From contig NC_067203.1 in the NCBI RefSeq assembly GCF_026262505.1, positions 1,488,001 through 1,552,000 on the forward strand: 64,000 bases of DNA, written 5' to 3'. A program made the position numbers and the translations under genes. Source of the DNA: Trichomonas vaginalis G3. Taxonomy: Eukaryota; Parabasalia; Trichomonadida; Trichomonadidae. Shown in pieces: positions 57,147-64,000 of the stretch. Positions within the stretch are counted from its first letter, which is position 1; the number at the start of each line of letters is the position of its first letter. The notes under the pieces were generated by a model. It saw only the letters and a list, made by a program, of their open reading frames with translations. It had not been told where the DNA came from and did not search any database.

Positions 57147-58661
57147 ATGAATAAAAAAGATAACTACAAGTACGATCGCCAAATTCGTCTTTGGGGTGTC
57201 GAAGGACAAAAATTGATTGATTCTACAAGTCTTGTTGTATTTGGTTCTTCGATTTTAGCCACTGAATTTCTGAAATCAATGACTCTTCATGCTGTTCACA
57301 AAATCTACATCATCGATGATGCCAAGGTTGATCAAACAGATACATTGCAAAACTTCTTCGTTGAGTCAGACACAATTGGCCAAGATCGCGCAGTTGTTAC
57401 AGCAAATCTTCTTAAAGAGCTTAACAGTGATCCAGAATTCGAGCCAATCATTGATTCCCCAACAAACTACGCCATCCTCAATGATCCAAAGTTCGATTCT
57501 TCCTGCTTTATCATCACATATGGTACAATTAAGCCATCAAAGATGAATGAGCTCTCAGAAATTGTCCGCGGGAAGCATATGAGACAAGCCCACTTCGCAT
57601 GCACCGGATTTTACGGCGGAATCTACTTAGATGGCGGAAGTCATTACGCATTTCAAGGCGGCTCCATGTTCAACCAACAGGACTGGCATCTTGTCCATCC
57701 AATCCCAGCCCTCTTGAAATACATCGAAGACAGCAATTACAGTTCCCTTTCTGGCCATGACAAAATACAATATCCATGGATTATTAAGGGCCTTGTCGAG
57801 AAACAACGTCTTATTAAGAGAATGGAAGAGCTCGAAAAGACTACAGGAGAAGCTCCAGTCATCACCGCTGACACATTAAAGAAACAATGCGAAATCGATT
57901 GCGAATTCGTTGATACTCAAATTCTTTTGAAAGATGTTATTGACAACAGATTGCAGTTCTTCAGAGAACCTAATTACCCTAATTTAACCAAAGCAATTAA
58001 ACAAAGTGAAAAAATGCCCGATACAGACTTCTGGAAATGTGTCAGAGCCATCAAGAAGTTCAAGGAAGACACAGGAGATTACCCAGTTATCGATACAATT
58101 CCTGATTTGGAGTGCAAAAACAAAATTTTCCTTGATATCAAGAAGATTTACAAAGAAAAGTACTTAGAAGACGTCAAGAAGATGAAAGAGTACTTACCAG
58201 ATGTCGAAGAGTCATTTGTTGCAGATTTTGTCCGCTATTTCTCCAAGATCGCCGGTCATGAGTACAAACCTCTTTCAGAAGTGATCCAAACTGTTTCTCC
58301 AAAGCCAGCAATCAATTACCAGGCAGAGTACGTCGAAGTCTGCTTCATTGCTGCACGCGAATTCGCTGAGAAAGAGAACAGAGCTCCACAAGTTGGAGAT
58401 GAATCAGCTGTTTACGAAATCGCGAAGAAACACCTTCCAAAAGATCACAACTTAGATCCAGAGACAGAGCTGAAGAAGACAGTCGATGAATACGTCAGAT
58501 TCAACGACAAAGCAGTTCCAAGCGTTGCATCGACAGTTGCAGCATTCACTGCACAGGAAGTGACGAAGATGATCATCAGACAGCAGACTCCTGTCAGATA
58601 CCCTGCAATCTTCGATTTCATCAGAAACAAGACTAGTGCTAGTGGTGAATATATCGAATAA
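57147..58661 (+). CDS. NAE1: NEDD8-activating enzyme E1 regulatory subunit (APPBP1/ULA1)
   Basis: 504 residues from the ATG after the initiator; the family begins close to KDNKYDRQIRLWGVEGQ, as here at residues 3-19. VVFGSSILATEFLKSMTL is the pseudo-Rossmann adenylation segment, FFVESDTIGQDRAV the following E1 signature, and the C-terminus SVASTVAAFTAQEVTKMI is the conserved helix of the half-domain. It pairs with UBA3 to adenylate NEDD8, which controls cullin ligases. Somewhat shorter than human (534). The stop codon is read as TAAA, the trichomonad polyadenylation-type signal. Its last codons are reused in the 83-bp array that follows. Confidence 0.92.
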   Translation: MNKKDNYKYDRQIRLWGVEGQKLIDSTSLVVFGSSILATEFLKSMTLHAVHKIYIIDDAKVDQTDTLQNFFVESDTIGQDRAVVTANLLKELNSDPEFEPIIDSPTNYAILNDPKFDSSCFIITYGTIKPSKMNELSEIVRGKHMRQAHFACTGFYGGIYLDGGSHYAFQGGSMFNQQDWHLVHPIPALLKYIEDSNYSSLSGHDKIQYPWIIKGLVEKQRLIKRMEELEKTTGEAPVITADTLKKQCEIDCEFVDTQILLKDVIDNRLQFFREPNYPNLTKAIKQSEKMPDTDFWKCVRAIKKFKEDTGDYPVIDTIPDLECKNKIFLDIKKIYKEKYLEDVKKMKEYLPDVEESFVADFVRYFSKIAGHEYKPLSEVIQTVSPKPAINYQAEYVEVCFIAAREFAEKENRAPQVGDESAVYEIAKKHLPKDHNLDPETELKKTVDEYVRFNDKAVPSVASTVAAFTAQEVTKMIIRQQTPVRYPAIFDFIRNKTSASGEYIE

Positions 58662-59340
58662 ATTATAATTTTTTTTATATTAATTCTCTCATCATTTTCA
58701 ATATCAACATGATAAATAAAACAAATCTAGAGATAGTGGAATAATTTTGTATTTCATTCTTTTATCATGTCAATATTAATCTCATTTTGAGATTTATATG
58801 TGAGAAAACTAGTGCTAGTGGAGAATGTATCGAATAATTATTTGTATTTCATTCTCTCATCATGTCAATATCAATATGATATATGAAACAAATCTAGTGC
58901 TAGTGGAGAATGTATCGAATGATTTTGTATTTCATTCTCTCATCATGTCAATATCAATATGACATATGAAACAAATCTAGTGCTAGTGGAGAATGTATCG
59001 AATGATTTTGTATTTCATTCTCTCATCATGTCAATATCAATATGACATATGAAACAAATCTAGTGCTAGTGGAGAATGTATCGAATGATTTTGTATTTCA
59101 TTCTCTCATCATGTCAATATCAATATGACATATGAAACAAATCTAGTGCTAGTGGAGAATGTATCGAATGATTTTGTATTTCATTCTCTCATCATGTCAA
59201 TATCAATATGACATATGAAACAAATCTAGTGCTAGTGGAGAATGTATCGAATGATTTTGTATTTCATTCTCTCATCATGTCAATATCAATCTTACTTTGA
59301 AGATTTATATGTGAGAAAACTAGTGCTAGTGGAGAATTCA
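58623..59340 (+). repeat. 83-bp tandem array derived from the NAE1 3' end
   Basis: The unit contains CTAGTGCTAGTGGAGAATGT, a copy of the codons for the NAE1 end TSASGEYIE and the bases after the stop. Near-identical units start at 58,894, 58,977, 59,060, 59,143 and 59,226 (exact 83-bp spacing). Older, diverged units lie at about 58,725, 58,809 and 59,320, and decayed ones near 59,566 and 59,660. Confidence 0.9.
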
Positions 59341-60022
59341 TTAATAAATTTTTATCATGCTATGATCCAATACGTATTTAATTCTTATCAGGTGTATTAT
59401 GTATATACTATTGTTATATCAACCATATACGGTTCTATTTTTATGATTCATCAATAAAAAAAAAATCAATTGCTAAAAGAGAGTAAATTTAAAAAGCATG
59501 CTCATCGCATTACAATATCAACCTAGCATGTTGTATCTTAGATTTCATCTGAAATAAAACTTGTGCTAGTGGAAAATATTTCGAATAAATTAGAATTTTT
59601 TTTTATTGTAGTGCTATATCAATTTGATATCATGCAATATGCAGATAGGCCTGAAATAAAACTGGTGCTATTGGGAGAATATCAAATAAATGAAAAAAAA
59701 AATTAAAATATTAGGTAATTCTAATATTTAATAAAATATTTGTAAACTATGTGTAAAATAATTTATTTTTCCAGATTTAAAAAAATCCAAACTTTTTGCA
59801 AAATCCAAAATATTCAAGGTAATTCACAAAAATTTTAAATTGAATTTTTGTTTTTGATATCTTTCTTGGAAAAAAATTATTAAAATCAGAGGTCGAGATT
59901 ATTATAATCATCTTCAGGGGCCCTCATACAATAAAATTTTTAGTATATATTCTGATTTTTTTATAAATATACATAAGAGATTTTAAATATAATAACAAAA
60001 TAAACAAAATAAATGCATAGTT
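59341..60022. other. Intergenic DNA with decayed array units
   Basis: Besides two worn copies of the NAE1-tail unit (about 59,560 and 59,655) nothing is seen. It lies 3' of both NAE1 and the RhoGAP gene. Confidence 0.55.
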
Positions 60023-60814
60023 CTATTCAATTATTATAGGATAATGGTATTCTAGGATTTCTTCGTTGTATTTCTGATCTATGGGTATTTTTGATAACGA
60101 TTGATATAATCTTCGTTCAGATTCAATTTGTATATCGTACTGTTCAACAATCGGGCGAGAATATTTGATTATTTGTTCATCAGTCATGATTTTATCATCT
60201 GAATACCATTCTTTTTCAAAAATTTTGTCAGCATGTTCAATCAGCGGCCGTAGAAACTTCTGTAACTTCATTACGAATGTAGCATCAGCTTTTGGATAGA
60301 TACAGACACCAATACATATGGATAGATTTTCTGCATCCATCCTTGTATTTGAATGCTGCGACAATTCTCCCAAAAAGCTTATTATATAAGCTGCACTGCA
60401 TCTATGTGATTTATCCATACCTATTACAATGCGACGAAGCTCGTTGATAAGATCTTCTTCATTTGCACTCTTTGTTTCGACAATTTGTAGAATTGATTGT
60501 ATTTGTTGGATAGTAAATAAAGGATCGATCATGCATAAAGTTTGCAACACTTTCTTAAGAACACATGATAGTAATATTGCCGTATCTGATTCGGGGAATT
60601 TTCGCATTTTACCACTATCTAGGGATTCATATCTTTCGTCAATTTTGACGTTTTCTACTTTGACTCGAAAAATACCATCTGTTTCGAATCCATTTCTTTC
60701 TTTGATAGCAGTGATTAAATCTGAGATAATAAATGGTATGCACCCATCATATTCACTCCATGACTTCGTCAGAAAATGTGGTGATTTAACAGGAAATATG
60801 AGGGCTTCACCCAT
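60023..60814 (-). CDS. RhoGAP-domain protein
   Basis: 263 residues, nearly all RhoGAP domain. IPFIISDLITAIKERNG is the first helix and TDGIFRV carries the arginine finger (Arg50). SDTAILLSCVLKKVLQTL fits the conserved catalytic-helix region, with LSICIGVCIYP further on. It would speed GTP hydrolysis by Rho/Rac-type GTPases and so act on actin in these motile cells. No other domain is visible. Head-to-head with the transporter gene. Confidence 0.85.
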   Translation of the reverse strand: MGEALIFPVKSPHFLTKSWSEYDGCIPFIISDLITAIKERNGFETDGIFRVKVENVKIDERYESLDSGKMRKFPESDTAILLSCVLKKVLQTLCMIDPLFTIQQIQSILQIVETKSANEEDLINELRRIVIGMDKSHRCSAAYIISFLGELSQHSNTRMDAENLSICIGVCIYPKADATFVMKLQKFLRPLIEHADKIFEKEWYSDDKIMTDEQIIKYSRPIVEQYDIQIESERRLYQSLSKIPIDQKYNEEILEYHYPIIIE

Positions 60815-61643
60815 AAATTATTTCAATTGAAACAATTTTTATCTGGAGTATTCAATTTTTACTATCACCGATTTTCAATCTTTCTTCAATGCCATTATTA
60901 TCCTTTTCAGAATGCTTTTTGATCCTCAAACGCTGGCTTTCAAAACACGATTATCATAAAATCTTCCAAAGAATCTTTGAGAGTTCGGCCACATCATACA
61001 TAAATCACATAAAGAATTATTGAACATGCCATGTTGCATCTGGAAATCAGGTCAAATGTCCCTTATTCAGATACAAATAAAACAAACACTCCAAAGAAAA
61101 GGTATTTTGAGACTTATGTCAATCGTCAAAAAGGAAAACATCTTATGGATACAAAAGGTTTTTGTGATACGCGAACGAGTTAAATTAAATAACTTCACAT
61201 CATTGATTATAAATGATTTGGAAAATCATGAGATTTCTGAACGTTGCTCATAACTATATGCACATAAAACAATAAATAAATATCATGCTAGATTCCTTCT
61301 TTTGTAAAACATAAGTCTTTGAGATCAAACATTTTTCCGAACCGAATTACGAATTTAAATATAAGTAAAATTAGATTACCTATTAGTAACTTATCTCAAT
61401 GTATAGGAATATTATGATGCCTAATCGATACATTAATTTCGACCTGAATCCAAAAAATATTCCGTATTTTTATTAAATTTTATGAAACATTCTGACTTAA
61501 CACGGAAATAATAAAAAATATCTTGCTCATCATAGTTTTTTTATGAAAAAATCCTTTCAATAAAGCCAACTATATTTACTTTTCAATAGGCGATCATTCA
61601 TTGAATTTTTTTGAATAATTGCCAATTTTCACAAATTTCTCCA
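60815..61643. other. Intergenic region between RhoGAP and transporter genes
   Basis: 829 bp 5' of both genes. A 75-codon frame near 61,026-61,253 lacks family signs. TCACA at 61,629-61,633, 11 bases before the transporter ATG, fits the initiator TCA-Py-(T/A). Confidence 0.5.
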
Positions 61644-62603
61644 ATGAATCTGAATTGTATTTTTGGTAACCTCTGGGGAGTAATGGCAGGATGGCAGGTA
61701 CTAGCAGTTATCCTGTGCGGTGGTGGAACAGTTGTTTCCTATACATCTTCAATTTACGGTGAATTTATTCCAATTCTTTCGCTCAGCATTTGCTATTTCA
61801 TCATTTTCATTACGAACGTGTGGTGGTGGCCCCACTCTGATAGTCCGTGGTGGACTTATTTCCTTGTAGCTCTCTGCTGCCTTGGTGGAGATGTTTCAGG
61901 TATTTTCGCATATAACTATACATCACTTGCATCTGCAATGCTTTTAGTCACAACAGTTATCTTTTGGGTTGCCCCTATTGCTTACTTTGTTTTTGGCAGA
62001 AAAATTAATTGGAAACAGTTTATGGCGATGATCCTTGGCATTACAGGCGTATCAATGGTTATGGTTGCTCAAGGATTAGCCGGTAGTAAACTCAAAGGAA
62101 ATCTTTTGGCCTTAACAAGCGCAATTTGTTACGCATTCGCAACAATTTTACAAGAAAAGCTTGTCAAAGATGACAGCATCAGACTCTATCTCATCAGACT
62201 TTCTCTTTCTGCGTTACCAATTTCATTAATTTTATGCGGCTCATTAGAATGGAAAACCATTCGTGATTACAAATGGGAAGCTAAATCTATCTCTCTTACA
62301 CTCGGTTACTCAGTTCTTTTGTCATTATACTACATGTTATCACCAATAATTATGCAATACTCGAATGCAACAGTTATGAACATCTCAATGTTGACATCCA
62401 ACTTCTATTCGTTAGCAATTGATATATTTTTCTTCGGAACTCATGCAAGCTGGCTTTATTTAGTCGGATTTATGTGCATTCCTGCAGCTGTTTCTATTTT
62501 CGTGTTATCAGAGCCAAAGATAATACAACAATATGATCCAAACCCTCTTCTTGTTGAAGAAAATCTTTCAATGAAGAATATTGAGGAACCAGCTCTGACT
62601 TGA
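61644..62603 (+). CDS. SLC35F-like nucleotide-sugar/drug transporter (DMT family)
   Basis: 319 residues from ATG 61,644; the in-frame TTG upstream is not a likely start. About ten hydrophobic segments in two EamA-type halves. Family signs are YFLVALCCLGGDVSGIFAYNYTSLASAMLL (helices 3-4), INWKQFMAMILGITGVSMVM and NLLALTSAICYAFATILQEK, the last two typical of SLC35F proteins. The C-terminal tail is cytosolic and acidic. The substrate is unknown for this branch; membrane location is Golgi/ER or plasma membrane by family. Frame whole, no intron. Confidence 0.85.
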   Translation: MNLNCIFGNLWGVMAGWQVLAVILCGGGTVVSYTSSIYGEFIPILSLSICYFIIFITNVWWWPHSDSPWWTYFLVALCCLGGDVSGIFAYNYTSLASAMLLVTTVIFWVAPIAYFVFGRKINWKQFMAMILGITGVSMVMVAQGLAGSKLKGNLLALTSAICYAFATILQEKLVKDDSIRLYLIRLSLSALPISLILCGSLEWKTIRDYKWEAKSISLTLGYSVLLSLYYMLSPIIMQYSNATVMNISMLTSNFYSLAIDIFFFGTHASWLYLVGFMCIPAAVSIFVLSEPKIIQQYDPNPLLVEENLSMKNIEEPALT

Positions 62604-64000
62604 TTGAATTAATATCTAGAAAGAATATTGCAAGCTGGTAATTCAATCTCTCTTTATATTAGGTCGTCAAAAAATTGTACAAATTGAGTACTTTATGACA
62701 TAAAACCCCCGAAAGTCAATAAGCTTGAAAGACCAAAAAATTTTTAGTGTCAAATTTTTTTTATTTTCCCACTTTTTTTCCAACCTTATATCTTGCCAAT
62801 CGAATCTCTCGCAACCCCATTCTAATTGCAAGAGATTCGACCAATCCGGCTACATTGCACTTGCAACGTACCAGGAATGACTATATCCTGATCACAGGAT
62901 CAAGTAACACTGCCTTGTCTAATTCTGACATAGACGCAATTCTCTCAATTCATACTCCAATACTCTTATATTCTTTATTGAATCCTTTGACAAGTCACAT
63001 CACTTTATATCTTTTTATTATTATTACAGTCCCCGAAAAAAGTGTCGAATGAACAATAGAAACACATAACGTCACCCGGAGTTTACGTGGTATTAGAAAT
63101 AGAGTAGAATCTATGATATATACCGCATAGAGATGCTACAAAGGAAAATAATATAAGAGTAAAAGTAAAAATCAAATGTTTATCCTAAAGATCTAAATTT
63201 ACATTTGCCTAAGTTAGTCAGTATAATGAGATGTTTTGAATTGTAGTTACGCTTGTAACAATTCATATTGTTCGATCTCGGGCAATTTTAGGATATGTTT
63301 GTAAGCGTATGCTATTGAGATCTGCATATGTCGCTAAGCTTAAATAAGCTTATAAAGTGCGAATTGTAAAAAAAATTGAAAATCTAAAAAAACGATGCGT
63401 ACATTTAGAATATTTTATTGTATTAACAAAGGTAAAATACTTATACGCGTATATTATGAATATGTAATATGATGCAGAATCTTTTATGGATTCGAACTCG
63501 ATTTCTGTAGTTTACCTACTTTATAACGCGTAGGGCTTTCACTGTGTAATATAAACATAAAAATAATATTGTCGAATCATCAAGGGATTTTTTTCACATA
63601 AAATATCAAAAATTAACATATATATTCTGATGCACAGATCTCTTATTTTCTTCATGTAAGTCCCATATCTTTCAGCACAAGGAAAATATCCAATATTTTT
63701 TTCAAAGTAGATTATGCAGAACTAAAACTAATTATAATTGCTTAAAAGTCATACATATATTAGAGTTAAAAGTATACTTCATTATACCAAAAGATATAAT
63801 CTATATTGCAAGTATTGAACGACTTTGCATGTTAAACATTTTGTCAAGGATTTTTTTTATTTGCCAAAATAACGTACAAACTTCCGTAGTTCTCAAGAAC
63901 TGCAATTACTAACAACATGATTCACTATAAATTCCACAAAATATACAATCTGCACTATCTTTTAAAGGAACGTAATGTCCCGCAATAATTCACTGTCAAG
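62604..64000. other. AT-rich region without a supported gene
   Basis: Two hairpins stand out: CGAATCTCTCGCA/TGCAAGAGATTCG (62,801-62,839, one mismatch) and ATCCTG-ATCA-CAGGAT (62,885-62,900). A tRNA-like B box at about 63,490 does not fold into a tRNA. The open frame at 62,747-63,052 spans the hairpins and has no family signs. Confidence 0.55.

Noticed and set aside
61020-61253. Possible 77-residue protein upstream of the transporter
   Set aside because: No recognisable motif, uncertain start, lies in the shared promoter region.
61611-61643. TTG-started N-terminal extension of the transporter
   Set aside because: Not an ATG; the ATG at 61,644 follows a TCACA initiator and begins the first membrane helix region.
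62747-63052. Possible 101-residue protein
   Set aside because: No family signs; it spans two DNA hairpins and starts in a T-run without a plausible initiator.
63480-63560. tRNA gene on the minus strand
   Set aside because: GTTCGAATCC-like B box and a CCTAC/GTAGG stem are present, but the loop is too long, the T stem does not pair and no acceptor stem is found.

Overview
The window is AT-rich protist DNA, most likely from a trichomonad (Trichomonas vaginalis or a close relative). The evidence is a set of intronless host genes with short upstream regions, a TCATT-type initiator just before one start codon, a trichomonad-style ankyrin protein, and two giant virus-like Maverick/Polinton elements, a class very abundant in T. 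vaginalis. The species is an inference from remembered families; no search was run.

Layout. (1) About 1-24,830: Polinton A, about 25 kb, with complex tandem-repeat terminal inverted repeats (TIRs). It carries an adenine methylase, tail-fibre-like protein, integrase, a diverged B-type polymerase, an HNH protein, packaging ATPase, SF3-type helicase, capsid genes and many unknowns. About half of its genes are broken. (2) 24,831-26,035: a spacer holding a MITE-like unit with 20-bp inverted ends, three 120-bp tandem repeats and a perfect three-way-junction palindrome. (3) 26,036-47,613: Polinton B, 21.6 kb, with a perfect 6-bp target duplication (TTTGCC) and almost identical TIRs of about 770 bp, so a young insertion. 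It carries protein-primed-type DNA polymerase, integrase, primase-helicase, KilA-N protein, tail-fibre-like protein, packaging ATPase and major capsid protein; most are whole and three or four genes are broken. (4) 47,620-52,310: host intergenic DNA with a 13-copy, 120-bp satellite. (5) 52,311-62,603: six intact host genes in three consecutive head-to-head pairs: CK1-family kinase / ankyrin protein, ATG10 / NEDD8-activating enzyme regulatory subunit, RhoGAP / SLC35F-like transporter. (6) 62,604-64,000: no supported gene.

How the parts work together. Each Polinton holds a replication module (polymerase, primase-helicase), an integration module (retroviral-type integrase plus TIRs) and a virion module (major capsid protein, ATPase, small amphipathic proteins, fibre). 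Genes of both elements start just downstream of a shared T5-A-T/C motif that host genes lack. A and B are distant in polymerase and capsid yet nearly identical in the fibre tip and in a KilA-N patch, which points to exchange between elements.

The least explained signal is a family of GC-rich micro-hairpins (stems 4-6 bp, loops mostly 3 nt) scattered through element B. They lie inside three protein genes and at the edges of inverted repeat arrays, and one forms a nested three-way structure that encodes the tail of the helicase. Apparent gene breaks could partly be sequencing or assembly errors.
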